Below, piece after piece: positions 10,499 to 22,388 of a stretch of 64,000 nucleotides of DNA. The notes beneath the pieces are model-generated. The model ran no database searches and was not told the origin of the DNA. It saw only the letters and a program-made list of their open reading frames with translations. Made by a program: the position numbers and the translations under genes. The stretch's first letter is position 1, and the number at the start of each line of letters is the position of its first letter. Source of the DNA: Corticium candelabrum (Eukaryota; Porifera; Homoscleromorpha; Homosclerophorida; Plakinidae); the NCBI RefSeq assembly GCF_963422355.1, contig NC_085090.1:2722729-2786728 (forward strand), in the 5' to 3' direction.

Positions 10499-11097
10499 AC
10501 ATGGGCATAGTTATGGAGCCACCTTGACCGTGTGACTTAGATTTAAAATTATTGGACTTTCTAAGACACTGCAAGTACATGCATCTACAGCAACAGCTGC
10601 ACATTTTAGTAATTAGAACAAATCATATGGTGAGGTAATGGCTCTGATTGTGCCATCAACATGTCTGAGATTGGAGGTGATCATGTGTGACCTACATGAC
10701 TGCTTCTTGCTGTAAGTTCAACCATTTTGAAAGTTAATTAATAATGAAAGTTGTTTTCTAAAAGCTTCTAAACAATAAAATGACTTTGTTTATGTCAGAA
10801 AACATACTCAAAGATTACACCTTTCAGTTTACTTGCATATTGTGAGTCTACTCTCATCTGCTCTTGTGATGTCACAACATGAACGGTTTGGACACGTAAT
10901 GCATGGTGGCGGTGGTCATTCTTAATCTTTGTTGTTACGGGTTGTCAAAGCGTCCAATCAGAACAATAAATACTCAAATAGCATGATCCGATGTAGAATC
11001 AGCGGGTCAGCAGGTATGTTCATAAATCTGCAATGTTCTGTTGACTTCTATGCCTCAGCTGATATGGAGGTGGCTCCATAATTATGCCCATATCTGT
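10495..11097. mobile_element. ~0.6-kb TIR element (non-autonomous)
   Basis: ATGGGCATAGTTATGGAGCC at 10501 is mirrored by GGCTCCATAATTATGCCCAT ending at 11091. The homology extends a few bases outward on each side. The interior has no ORF of note. The paralogous locus lacks this element but carries a different, larger element at essentially the same place (45621-47916). Confidence 0.65.
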
Positions 11098-11668
11098 AGC
11101 TATAATCATATTCCAAGGCAACTGCTGTTTTGCAAGTTTGAAGGAGGTAAAAGGTCCGTAAGCGGTCATAAGCTGACATAGGAGGATGTTGTGATAAGAG
11201 CTTTAAAGAAATGTAAGCTCAACAAAGAATGGATGCACATTGGCCAACATCGTACTAAATGGAAATCTATAGCGGAAGCTGTAGTTACAGAGTTGAATGA
11301 GGAAGTTGAGGAAATGAGAAATATGAAGAAAGATAAGAGAAACATGAGATGAAACAAGTATTAGATCAGACCGACCTACGCAGTGTTCTCAATTAACCTG
11401 TTTGCACTATTACAGCACAAAAATTTAAAAAAAGGTCTTATCAATCACTAAGGAAAGAAACACAGAGCAGCATCTAAAGGGATGCTCTGATGTTGTCATT
11501 GCCACCAAAACTTTAAACAACAAGGTTATAGAAATCATACGTAGTTCTGCAATCAAAATTTGAACAGAGTCCAGAGATTACGTGGGGACAATATAAGGTC
11601 CTATGAACAGGCCTAACAATATGGTCCGCACCATTTACTCATGAAGGAAGAACATGGATGGAGAATTG

Positions 11669-11735
<67 letters not shown>

Positions 11736-12225
11736 CGCGCGCGCGCGTGAAATTTAGAGAATGTACCACTACTGACATTTGCGTTCTTTGTTGTGGCACT
11801 AAATGCTAAATCCGATAAAAAGAATTTATTCAAAAAAGAAATCATCATCATTACCTCAGCATTTGTACTTTACTTGCTACTGAAAGCGGCCAATAAGACT
11901 TTGAAGTTCCCAAGTTTGAAGATGATTGAAGTCGTACTGTTGCCCCTCCTGAATCTCTTCGTAGGTCGTGACTGCTGCTTGTCTTGTGCACTCTACTATT
12001 CTGAAACCTTTTTCAACCAAAAACCAGTCATTTCCTTGTAGATGATTTTTAAATTTTGAGATATTGTAAATTCTTGAGCTTTTTTATCTCACGAAAGGCT
12101 TCCTGAGCATATTGTCCACAACGCCTTACGGTTTTCAACTTCCCAAGACCGTAAAATACAACTAAATACAACTGAAACGATTTGTATATGATAGTACCAC
12201 ATTCAAACCTAATCGTGTGGTATTG
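11097..12225. repeat. paralogous segment, matches 47930-49070
   Basis: Collinear with 47930-49070 from ATTCCAAGGCAACTG onward. It contains a coding-like stretch (plus strand, KLNKEWMHIGQHRTKWKSIAEAV) also present in the other copy, and a TG microsatellite at the same position. The function of the coding-like stretch is unknown; a retroelement tail is possible. Confidence 0.75.
11671..11748. repeat. (TG)n(CG)n microsatellite
   Basis: TG tract running into a CG tract. An equivalent TG/CG tract occurs at 48474-48591 in the paralogous segment. Confidence 0.95.
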
Positions 12226-12770
12226 ACAAGGAAAATTTAACCGATACCGATAGTAATGTCCATGTCTATAAGTCGGGTATTGTATATATTGAACAATAGT
12301 ATATACGCAAATCAATTATGTCAATAGCATGGTTGCGCTTGAGGTGACTTAAGTGAGAGAGTCAGAAAGAGAAAAATGTTTGTATTCTGTGCACGAGACC
12401 CAAAGGTATCACGCTATGTTAAATTTATGTTTACGTATGTCGATCGCAATTGCTGTCGAGCATTACACAACTAACTATTTGCACCACACAATGTCATGTT
12501 TTCATTCAATAGTAAATTAATGGCATAGTAACGTTATCATGTCCATAACAAAATTGCAAATCCATTTTAATTGCATACTAAAGCTGTAAGTCCTGTGTTA
12601 TTTAACCTTAATTAATTAATCATGTTTACTGGCTTTGCTACGATAATTAGACCTATTTCCTTTACTGGCATTCTCCAAATCTATTAAAACACAAATACAT
12701 TACCAGCCATGCCTACGAAGATTTCTTTTGAAGACGTCGCTGGTCTCCCAAATGATCAGATGAAAGAACC
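12225..12770. repeat. 3' flank of the broken Ser/Arg-rich gene copy
   Basis: Matches 58268-58800 (GATACCGATAGTAATGTCCATG, ACTTCAAT-type flanks). It has no coding features of its own. It is the downstream region of the gene copy that follows on the minus strand. Confidence 0.7.
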
Positions 12771-12779
12771 CCAGCAGCT

Positions 12780-13990
12780 AGATGATTCTGGGGTCGAATC
12801 CTTTAATTCTACTCGCATAAGAAGTGGGAGGTGGAGACATCGAAATAGATGATTGCGGCGAGGTTTCTTGCACAGTATCACGCATTTTGGTTTCCGTTGA
12901 CTGTCGTTCCAAAACTTGCGGAGCTTGAGGATGGGTAATGTCTAACGGATGTTGAAGTGGTGTAGACTGCCCGGGAAGAAAATCACAACGCCTTCTTAAG
13001 CCAAGATTTCGTTTCGTTCTAGAAAATATGTTGATACACTTGAAAAGCTCTTTCTTTCTGTCTTGATTACACGAAAAGCAAATGGATATGAAAGACGCCT
13101 CTCTTTAAATTTTCGTTAAAAAGTTTCTAAGGTGAATTTTGTTGTGGAATGGTAGGCAAAGACTGTGAACGTTGCGAAACCTCTCTTTGAAAAGAACTAA
13201 ACTTGTCCATAAAAATGATAGCTGAGCACTTTGGTGCACGATCACAACGTTTATTGAGTGTCCTAAAACTCGAAAATACTAATGCATTCCCATGTGATTT
13301 TGTTCGGATTCTTCTGGTCGTAGTAACGCTGGGCAGATTAACTTTTGCAGTAATTGGAGAGGAAGTTTGCTTTGTGATTGGCGCTGAAGAACTGTAAATG
13401 TACGAGAAATGGGAGGTGGCTTTCCCTTAGAAGTAGGCGATATTTGAGAAACAATGGGAGCACGAGAAAGAGCGAAGGACGAGAAACTTTTTCGAATGTT
13501 TTCGTAGCAACTATTTTTGCTGGAATGGAGATGTAGCGTGGTTGGAGCGGTAAACTACTGGAAAAATTCCCCCGAAATGCTTTTAGTCTGTGGTCTGCTG
13601 CGTGGTTTCACTTGACGTGTAATGCCTATTGTAGTTGGAGCAAAAACTGTTCATTTCTTTTCACATGTTTCTTGAAGACTGCTATATCTAGTGATTACTT
13701 AAAGACTATCCCTTCGTCTGGGCCAAAAAAGAATATGATGTTGGTGTTGTATCAGGTGATACGTCAGGAGTGTCTATCCGCCAATACGGCCAATTTGAAA
13801 TATTGTCAAGATTTGAAGTGTGGCAAACAATCGCTTCTTTTCTTCAATAGTTTTTGTTGTGATTTTGTGAGCATGACTCTATTCATCTCTACGGGTGTTG
13901 GTTATTCGTCTCTATTGATCACGAGTCTTCTAATAACTGTAGTACCGCATATGTCAAAAATTCGTTTGAGTAACCTATGATAGGGACATT
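12780..13990 (-). pseudogene. degenerate copy of the Ser/Arg-rich protein gene
   Basis: Collinear with the uninterrupted 426-codon minus-strand ORF at 58814-60094 and similar along its whole length. The same blocks are visible in broken frames: the downstream proline/serine tail, the basic middle and the N-terminal region. Indels and substitutions interrupt all frames, and the mid-gene repeat region (near 13450-13520) is shortened. It is a pseudogene made by duplication of the 58-60 kb block, or of a common source. Confidence 0.7.
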
Positions 13991-14530
13991 CTATAAATAT
14001 CAGAATGTTAAAGTAAATGTAATAATATATTGTAAATACATCAAAGAGAAACACAAGTAAGTTTCCAATTTTACTTAAATCTAAATTTAAGTAAATTTTA
14101 GAATGTTAATAAACAAATATTGCTGAATTCAATTACAAACTGGAGATCAAAACCGAAAGTGTCTTTCCAGAAAATTGCTGTTTTTTTGTTAAATGTTTTA
14201 TTTTCAATTTCCTAATATGAAGTTTGAAATTGTTGGTTAAATACAAGTTTTCTTGCTATTATTAAAATATACCATTGTTCTTAGATTATGATATACGGTA
14301 ATTTTTGAGTTTCGCTTGTCTTTAACTCTATTAGGCTCTCTAATAAACTACTGCAGTACTACTGAACAAGTATAATATATTTTAAAACTTGAGAATGTCA
14401 TGTTTACATATTTATTGCGCAGTAAGCATAAATTTTTTTATATTTATGCTATCTACGTAACACTTTTGTAATAGGAAACAAGCGAAACTAGACAAAATAC
14501 GAGAAAAGAAACGGTGTAATGTTGCACCAT
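13991..14530. other. AT-rich sequence, partly paralogous to 63.28-63.73 kb
   Basis: No gene. The stretches AACTGGAGATCAAA and GAACAAGTATAATATATTTTAAA with the adjoining TTATTGCGCAGTAAG recur near 63310 and 63600-63670, so this is another duplicated piece. Confidence 0.6.
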
Positions 14531-14539
14531 CGTGAGAGT

Positions 14540-14741
14540 GAGGTGTATATATACTCAAGAGATCAAATCCAGACCAAGTTAGAACTCGATGTTTTACATC
14601 TGCGTGTTTGTTAATTAATTTAAATTCGAGACGAAGAAACAAAGACTTCTAATTTTTCCTTTATTTGCCTTTTTGTTGCTTTTGGAGAGTGTAAGTAGCC
14701 AAGGATGTGACAAAAGCTCTAGAGACCCAGTGTCATTCTAA
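14540..14741 (+). pseudogene. truncated promoter plus signal-peptide exon, paralog of the 24.2-kb gene
   Basis: A TATA-like GTGTATATATAC (14543) is followed by GATCAAATCC (14561), as upstream of the 24.2-kb gene. The downstream frame LFAFLLLLESVSSQGCDKS matches that gene's signal peptide LFAFILLLESVRSQACNKS. No ATG is kept at the expected place. The frame ends in TAA at about 14741, just before a compound microsatellite, so the rest of the gene is missing. Confidence 0.7.
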
Positions 14742-14754
14742 CAGGCATGTTGAA

Positions 14755-15239
<485 letters not shown>

Positions 15240-15362
15240 TGTCTTCTAATAATTATGACCATTATTTATCCTTTTTCAATGACGTTGACGAGGTTCTTTG
15301 CCAGACATATACTGTCATGAAGACCAGATAACCACAGCATACTATAAATAGTCCACAGTAAA
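15240..15362. repeat. dispersed repeat, matches 56185-56306
   Basis: TAATAATTATGACC..., TTCTTTGCCAGAC and ACCAGATAACCACAGCAT are shared with 56.2 kb in the same orientation. On the minus strand both translate to a similar hydrophobic tail, so it may be the end of an old ORF. No family is recognised. Confidence 0.6.
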
Positions 15363-15968
15363 TTTCTTGCTAATACCTCTCCTAAAGTCTGTCTCAGAAT
15401 TAAAGTCATAACGGGTTTGGGGGAGTAACTTGGGAGTGGCTGAGGAAACCCTGCACCTTGTAAGGACCATATGCAATGTTGTTGCAACAATCAATTATAG
15501 ATCCAGTTAGCCTCAGTTTACTATCCCCTCCAGGTAAACTAACACAGGTACTAGATAAGTAAGTGTTCCCTGTACGTACCCACAACATCCAAATCTTTTA
15601 GCTACAGTAGCTTGGCTACAAGAAGTTCTTCAGTAGATCTATGTGGTGTGCAACTTGGGAGGGCCTGCCTAATTAGCGGACATCTGTCCTTTGCAGCTGT
15701 GTAAAAACAATTGCAACGCATTTTCTTTTACGCGGCTGGTTGGAACTCAATAAGCCCCATAACTGTTACAGTCCAAGTTCTAACTTAGTAGTCTGCAGTC
15801 AATCAGAACTCAGATGCATTTTCAGAAGCAAAATGATAACAGTATCCAAACCGGAAACAGACTGTGTAGTGCAGGTGACGTAACAAGTTTATAGCAGTCA
15901 CCAGAGATTCCATTTGGAGGTCCCACGCATTGCCTATAAAAAACCCAGCAATTTCTATCTATTTTCCA
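15363..15968. other. upstream region of the 15.97-kb transposase
   Basis: No gene is recognised. I could not find convincing terminal inverted repeats for the transposase in this flank or beyond 17312. Confidence 0.4.
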
Positions 15969-17312
15969 ATGGCAACACAATCAGGAAGACATATAAGAAG
16001 TATAGAAAAGTCAATTGTGCTTTCCGTGAGAGATTTCTTTGTGAAAGAAAAGGAGGATGGCCCCATCCTTCTGGACAAACCGATCCAGAGAGTAGCAGAA
16101 GCAACAGGGATGCACCAGAGAACAATCTACAGAATCTGCAGAGAACATAGAGATAAGGAACATATTGAAAGTCCAAGGAAGAGAGGGAGAAAAGAACACA
16201 GTGGACCAGTTAGAGAGTACACAGACAATTTTCAAGAGGCTGTAATCAGGAGAAGAATTCATAAATTCTACACTGACAAAGTCTTCCCCACATTAACACT
16301 ACTCCATGCTGCTCTAGTAGAAGAAGAGGAGTTTCCATATTCAAGGGCAAGTTTGCATAGGATCATTAGCAGAATGGGCTTTCGACATAAAACTATGAAC
16401 AGAAAAAAATGTTTATACGAACAGCACCGCATTGTGGCCTCACGAGCCCAATACCTGAAAGAAATCAAACGATTTCGATCAGAAGGTAGGCCTATTATCT
16501 ACCTTGATGAAACATGGCTAAATCAGCACCATACAGTGACAAAATGCTGGACAGACTATGACGGGAAAGGTGGCCTCAAGATTCCTAGTGGTAAAGGAAA
16601 ACGACTCATAATCCTTCATGCAGGTTGTGAGCAAGGGTGGATTGATGGAGCTGAACTGATTTTTGTTGGCAAAAGAGACTCAGGCGATTATCACAACGAA
16701 ATGAATATTTTACATTTCATGGAGTGGTTTAGAGAGAAGCTGTTACCAAACTGTCCACCTCGATCTGTGATTGTGTTGGATAATGCCAAGTACCACAACG
16801 CAGTTGTTGAAAAAATACCAACCAAGTCAAGCAGAAAACAGGATATGTTAGACTGGCTTGCAAAGCATAAAATTCGTCATGAAAAGAAGATGTTAAAAGC
16901 TGAACTATATTTCTTAATTTGGGCAACCAATCCTGTTTCTGTATACCAAACAGACGTCTTTGCACAAGAAAAGGGACACTGCTGTTTGCGTCTCCCTGTT
17001 GGTCACTGTGAACTAAATCCTATAGAGCTCGCATGGGCACAAGTCAAAGGTTATGCAGCTAGAAAGAATACAGGGATCAGTGGTTTTACTATGGAGAACA
17101 TCTTGCAACTTGCCAGAGAAGGAATGCTGGAAGTCACACCAGATCGATGGGCTGGCTGTGTGGAACATGTACGAGAAAAGGTGGAGAAACACTATTGGGA
17201 AGTAGACGGACTGAGGGACGACCTAGTTGAGCGAATGGTAATAGAAGTAGGCCATGGCGACACCTCGAGCTCTGAGTCTGAAGTAACTGTTAGCGATACA
17301 GAAAGTGACTAA
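15969..17312 (+). CDS. IS630/Tc1/mariner-type transposase with DD81-82E triad (Sailor-like)
   Basis: Single-exon, uninterrupted ORF; ATG at 15969 gives 447 residues. The longer frame from 15930 begins with TTG, so I reject that start. The N-terminus has a helix-turn-helix (KPIQRVAEATGMHQRTIYRICREH, about residues 45-70). The DDE catalytic core follows: YLDETW (about 185), VIVLDNAKYH (about 270) and ELNPIELAW (about 355). I count 81 residues between the second Asp and the Glu, far more than the 34 of Tc1 and matching the DD82E group described as Sailor. The C-terminus is acidic and Ser-rich. The intact frame and catalytic residues suggest recent activity. Terminal repeats were not found. Confidence 0.88.
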   Translation: MATQSGRHIRSIEKSIVLSVRDFFVKEKEDGPILLDKPIQRVAEATGMHQRTIYRICREHRDKEHIESPRKRGRKEHSGPVREYTDNFQEAVIRRRIHKFYTDKVFPTLTLLHAALVEEEEFPYSRASLHRIISRMGFRHKTMNRKKCLYEQHRIVASRAQYLKEIKRFRSEGRPIIYLDETWLNQHHTVTKCWTDYDGKGGLKIPSGKGKRLIILHAGCEQGWIDGAELIFVGKRDSGDYHNEMNILHFMEWFREKLLPNCPPRSVIVLDNAKYHNAVVEKIPTKSSRKQDMLDWLAKHKIRHEKKMLKAELYFLIWATNPVSVYQTDVFAQEKGHCCLRLPVGHCELNPIELAWAQVKGYAARKNTGISGFTMENILQLAREGMLEVTPDRWAGCVEHVREKVEKHYWEVDGLRDDLVERMVIEVGHGDTSSSESEVTVSDTESD

Positions 17313-17915
17313 CTGTTGACCTTTGGTATTGTACAGGGTGTAGCAACAGCAGGTAGCTAATTTATATGTCCATTAGAGTATCAACTTCAGTCTCAATTAC
17401 AGTCTTTATCTTAAAGAGTTGAAACTAATTTGGCAAGCTATGCATTTAGAGAACGTTGATTGACATAACTCCACCCTCTATCTCATTATATTTCTAAAGT
17501 GTGCTGTATCTCCTCTCTAATACACCCTATCAACAACACGTTGCCATAATTGAATAAAGGGAATCAAGAGCTATGCAATGATGCCCGTATCAATCCCGTA
17601 TCTTCCAAAGTGGCCCCTCAGCTGCCCATTTTCGGTTGTGACTTTAATGCTGGGACAGACTTTAGTTTGTCTACACAATCAGTAGTTGTCTCTCCCTGGC
17701 TCATTTCTAGCTGGCTCACATTAGTTGGAGAATTTTCCACAAGCGAGCTAGTGTACTCTCCACGGCTGCCTTTCTTCCTGTTACAAGAAAACGTTTACAC
17801 CATTCTTGTACACAAATAATTAATCTTGATGCGGCTATGCCGCGGCCAACCTTTGGACAGTATCTTGCCATTGTTGTTCACACTCTGCCCACGTAAACTT
17901 GTCGCCTTTACAAGG
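17313..17915. other. intergenic sequence between two transposons
   Basis: No gene is supported. The ORF at 17550-17819 has no recognisable domain. Confidence 0.4.
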
Positions 17916-20900
17916 CAGTAGCGGATCCAGATGGGGGGTTGCTGGGGTTGCAACCCCCCCTTTTTTGGCGCTGTTGTAGAAAGACAAAGTGTGGTAATAA
18001 TTACACCAGTGAAGTCACTTGCTTCTCAGTCTGTCAGAAAGTATACATAAACTAAGTACTTAGCACTAGCTAGTGACAGAAATAAAATAAAAATTGGGCA
18101 AACGCAGTACGTCTACTAGTAGTCAGAGTATCCTTCACTAAACAGACGTCCGGAGATCGAGGCTGCGTAACTCGCGTTACCTGTTTGGCGGTGTTCGTGT
18201 TTCTTCCGTGCGTTTTACTGAAAGACGTAAACATGTCCTCTGCTTTGAAAAGGTAGGCATGAATAGAAAATTAGGTTTCGTGTTGTAAGCATTCTGAACA
18301 GATTCTCCACTGCGTAACAGATTCGCATCAGATAAAGCAGCAGCCGCTAGACAACCTCCAGCAAAAAAGCAACGTCTGATTACCGCTTGTCTTGGACAAC
18401 CGTCACAGTCAGCAACAGCGGCTTGCGAAGAAAGCAGTTCTGTTTTACCTGTGCCTCTAGACTGTCTGAGTCTCCCGGATTCAGGTCCTCGGAGTCGCGA
18501 TTTCGGGTCAGTGAGTACTAGCTCCAAGGCTGTCGACAGGCCAGTTCATTTGTCAGGGGTGGAAGAAATAATAGATCTGGGCAACCTCGTACTAGCTGCA
18601 AATAGATCTTTTGATTGCCTTAGACAATTAATTCATGAAATGTCAGATGCCGAAAAAATGCAGCACCTTACATTTCACGTCAAACCTGCTCCATCAGATG
18701 TCCTCCACTTTCATGAGGTGACGAAGAGTGGCAAACGCTGGAAGGTGTCTTTTCAGAGAAAATGGATGGAAGACTACGAGTGGCTTTCGTACAGCAATGT
18801 TCTTCAAGGTGGCATTTGTCGGTATTGCATCCTATTTCCCGAACACCCGCAGAGGGGAGGTTCAAAGGGAGGGAATCCAGGCATACTCGTGACGGTGCCG
18901 TACCAGAAACCATTCACAAAGGCTCTTGGCAAAGATGGCGTACTGGTCATTCATGAAGGGACGGTCGTGCATCGACACGCAATGGTTCAAGCCGACTTGT
19001 TCAAACTTAGCTTTGAGAAGGCAGATTCAAGAGTAGACACGATGCTACTGAAACACAAAGATCAGCAATCCTTGGAGAACAAAGAAATACTTCGTCAAAT
19101 TATACTAGCTGTAGAATTTCTGGCAAAACAAGGCTTGCCTCTTCGTGGTCATAGAGATGACAAGGTTGATTTTGCAACTGAAGGATCTAACAGGGGCAAC
19201 TTCATTGCTGTACTACAGCTCTTGGCCAAAGGAAACAGCACTCTTCAAAAGCACCTTCTCTTTGCAAAACGAAATCAGAAGTACACAAGTAAAACCATAC
19301 AAAATGAAATTGTTCACGTTTATGCCAATAAGACCAGAGAGCGACTAACTGCACATCTGAGAGAAGAGCAGTTACCATTTGCAATCATTGCTGACGAAGC
19401 TACAGACCCTCATGCAAACCAAGAGGTCCTTTCACTGTGTTTGAGGTTTGTTGATTTACACTCAGCTTGTAGTCCAGTCATCAAGGAGTGCCTGATTGAT
19501 TTCATCTATCTGGAAAGAGCAAATGCCTTGACAATATCCGAGGAAATATTGAAGTCTCTGTCCAAACCACCAGTCTCTTTAGATCCCAACAATATCAGGG
19601 GGCAGGCATATGACGGCGCTGCGGTTATGTCGTCTAACATAGCCGGGGTTCAAGCCAGAATCAAGGAAACGGCGCCATTGGCCATTTTCACCCACTGCTA
19701 TTCTCATTGCCTCAATCTTTCTGTTGCGGCAACAAGCAAAGTCCAAGAAGTTAGAAATCTCATTGGTACAATCAATGAAGCGTACTTGTTTTTGTCTAAC
19801 AGCCCAAAGAGACAGCAAATGTTCCAGCTAACGTTAGAGACGTATCTGCCTCAGTCTTCTCGCACTAAGCTTCCAGGGCTCTGCAAGACACGCTGGGTAG
19901 AACGCCATACATGCTTTGAAGTTTTTCTTGAACTGTACGAAGCCCTAGTGACCTTCCTTGACGCTATTGTGTCTCCACACGAGTACCCTGATCTCATGTC
20001 GGCTGACAAGGAATGGAAATGGGACAGAGAGACAGTGTCGAAAGCTCAGGGGCTAAAAGCAGCCCTCTCGTCATTTCAGACAATATCTGTTTTCATAACG
20101 ACTAAAAACGTCCTTGATTCAGTTAAGGAACTGGCAGGAAAATTGCAAGAGCGGAACCAGGATATACTTGACGCCTACGCAATGGTTGATGAATCGATTG
20201 AAGAGATCAAAAGTGTGAGAAAAGATATCGATGCAACATTTGTTTCCTGGTATAGAGATATAACTGAGCTTGCAGCGAACATCGGCGTAGCGGAATCAAT
20301 TCCTAGGAAAACCAGCCTGCAGAGGAACAGAAGTAACACACCTAGTCAAAGTCCGATGGAGTTTTATAAGCGGTCACTTGCAATTCCACTACTGGATTCT
20401 CTGACAGCGCAAATGGAAGACCGTTTCCTACGTGATGGAAGGCATGTTGGTGCGTTGCTGAATCTTGTACCATCAATATTTCTAACTTCGAGAGTAGAGT
20501 TGGGCACACTCAGAGAAGGCGTTATGTTTTGGGAAAAAGACCTACCTTTCCCTAAGTCTCTAGAGAATGAACTCAGGAGATGGGAAACCCTGTGGAAGAG
20601 AAGAAAAGACCGAGAATCCGTGCAAGAAGAAATGGTCAGGCAACGTGAGGCAAGAATTCCTGACAATCTGCTGCTGTCACTTGGAAATTGCGATGTACAT
20701 TCGTTTCCGAACATTCACCGCCTACTTCTGATTGCCTGCACTCTCCCAATAACGAGTGCAGAAGCGGAGCGATCCTTTTCCCTCATGAGGCGGATCAAGA
20801 CTTATGCAAGATCGGCGATGTGCGAAGAGCGTTTCACAGACCTTGGAGTTCTTGCCATGCATTACAGTGACCGTATCCCTGCCGAGGAGATCGCAAAAGC

Positions 20901-21228
20901 GTTTGTGCAAGAACATCCAAGGAGGATGTTTCAAGCGTCGTTATTTAGCGAAACATGAACAGCATTAAAAACCTAGCGAGCGTTTTCATAGAGAGAGAGG
21001 TGATTAGGAAACTCTTAAAGGTGATTAATTGAGCTGATTACTGGCAAGACTTGGTCTCTGTGTACGTAACTAGTTAGAGTTGAGAGACCCTATGAGCGAC
21101 AACGTGCATGGAAGCGACGAGAAATTGAATGGAATGACGAAGTCACATGTCAGTACAACATGGGGCATGGGGCGTGGCAAGTTGTAACTTTCAACCCCCC
21201 CTTTCTAAAAATCCTAGATCCGCGGCTG
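17916..21228 (+). mobile_element. hAT element with 5-bp flanking repeats, transposase intact
   Basis: 3.3-kb element. The left end CAGTAGCGGATCCAG and the right end CTAGATCCGCGGCTG form imperfect terminal inverted repeats. Each continues inward with a C/G-rich stretch (AACCCCCCCTTT). CAAGG abuts both ends (17911-17915 and 21229-21233), a 5-bp rather than the usual 8-bp hAT target repeat. One two-exon transposase fills the interior. The termini match the 151-162 bp MITEs at 843, 2865 and 62846. Confidence 0.85.
18233..20958 (+). CDS. hAT transposase (TTF zinc finger, DUF4371-like, hAT dimerisation domain)
   Basis: I join 18233-18252 (ATG, 20 bp) to 18321-20958 across a 68-bp GT/AG intron; the frame stays open for 885 residues. 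Without the splice the long frame has no ATG, only GTG at 18451. A TTF-type zinc finger lies near residues 145-185 (KWMEDYEWLSYS...CRYCILFP). DUF4371-like core motifs are IIADEATD (about 360) and GQAYDGAAVM (about 433), which carry the likely catalytic Asp residues. The hAT C-terminal dimerisation block AEAERSFSLMRRIKTYARS (about 820) carries the Glu. ZMYM1-type host proteins share this layout, but the terminal repeats show this is a transposon gene. It excises and inserts the element in the nucleus. Confidence 0.9.
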
Positions 21229-21233
21229 CAAGG

Positions 21234-21697
21234 GACAGTATAGTCTAGTGGCCCAGCTCATCGCACCACTCCACAACAAAGCACACTTTCTTGGAATCTG
21301 CAGTATCATCATAAAAACGTGTACAAAAGATTGGCTAATACAAATTTCTGTACTTTCATGGCCATGGATTACAAACCACGTCTTGAAGACAACTCCGACA
21401 TGAAAATAACAGGAAAGTTACACGACGAAAGAGATGGTTTCAACACGTGGCCGACTGCTAGATGTGAGGGTAACAGAACGCTTATTCGTGATCATGTGCA
21501 GCTGGTAATCTCAATGCAGCCACGCATGCGCTGTGATGAACCCGAAGATACTTCGGAGTCCTGTTTGCTATCCTTCACCAGCCCTATGGGCGGTAGGAAA
21601 TGCGCTAGCACCGAGATAGTAGTAGCTACCTGGCACGTACCAGAGTATCCCATCTCACAATCTCACTGCAGAGCGTGTCCACATGTTACTTTAGGGA
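21234..21697. other. intergenic sequence
   Basis: A frame stays open on the plus strand from 21319 (GTG start) into the CA tract. It has no recognisable domain, so I do not call it a gene. Confidence 0.4.
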
Positions 21698-21790
21698 CAA
21701 CACGCGCGCACATGCGCAGGCACAAGCATACGCACACAGACACGCACAACCACGCACACAGACACACGCACGTTCACAGACACACGCATG

Positions 21791-21835
<45 letters not shown>

Positions 21836-21838
21836 ACG

Positions 21839-21880
<42 letters not shown>

Positions 21881-21931
21881 ACACACACACACACACACTC
21901 ACGCGTACGCACACGCACACGCACATGCACG

Positions 21932-21992
<61 letters not shown>

Positions 21993-22003
21993 TCGCACAC
22001 ACG
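21698..22003. repeat. (CA)n-rich microsatellite
   Basis: About 300 bp of CA with CG, CT and CAGA interruptions, including a CTCTCTCT patch. Confidence 0.95.
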
Positions 22004-22124
22004 CTGCATTCACTCAAGTCAGAGTTCTGTCTCCTAGCATCCCACTACGTAGTTACGCGCTACACCTCATGCAGCGAAAAAGACGCACCGCCTCTCCGAT
22101 TGGCGAAGTACTGTGGCTGGCGAG

Positions 22125-22275
22125 TGCACGTCAGTGACATCCGAACACTCAGCCGATTGAACAGACAAACTCGGATGCATCTCATTTCAGGCGGCCAAAG
22201 TCTCGTCGGAGGCAGTTCGGGAGAAGTCCGACTCGTCTCGGACGGTCAAAGTGTCGATCGGCGCGTAACTAGAGG
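22125..22275. repeat. direct repeat, left of minisatellite
   Basis: TGACATCCG..., AACTC(C)GG...GCATCTCATT and GTC(G)GAGGCAGT(T/C)CGGG recur at 23325-23525 in the same order and orientation. The pair brackets the 9-bp minisatellite. Confidence 0.65.
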
Positions 22276-22388
22276 TGAAGAAAACGGAAAATTAACTTTT
22301 GCCAGTCGTCCACTATTTGGCACCACACCCGCACACCCCACCCTACCCCAACTCCCACACCCCCACACCCTCCATACCCTCCACACCA

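Noticed and set aside
15930..15968. Upstream extension of the DD82E transposase
   Set aside because: The frame there starts with TTG. The ATG at 15969 leaves the DNA-binding and catalytic domains complete.
17550..17819. 89-codon ORF between the two transposons
   Set aside because: No domain, no paralog in the window, ordinary composition.
18451..18453. GTG start for the hAT transposase
   Set aside because: A 20-bp first exon with ATG at 18233 and a good GT/AG intron keeps the same frame and gives a normal start.
21319..22137. 272-codon ORF upstream of and through the CA tract
   Set aside because: No ATG at its start, no recognisable domain, and a third of it is microsatellite translation.
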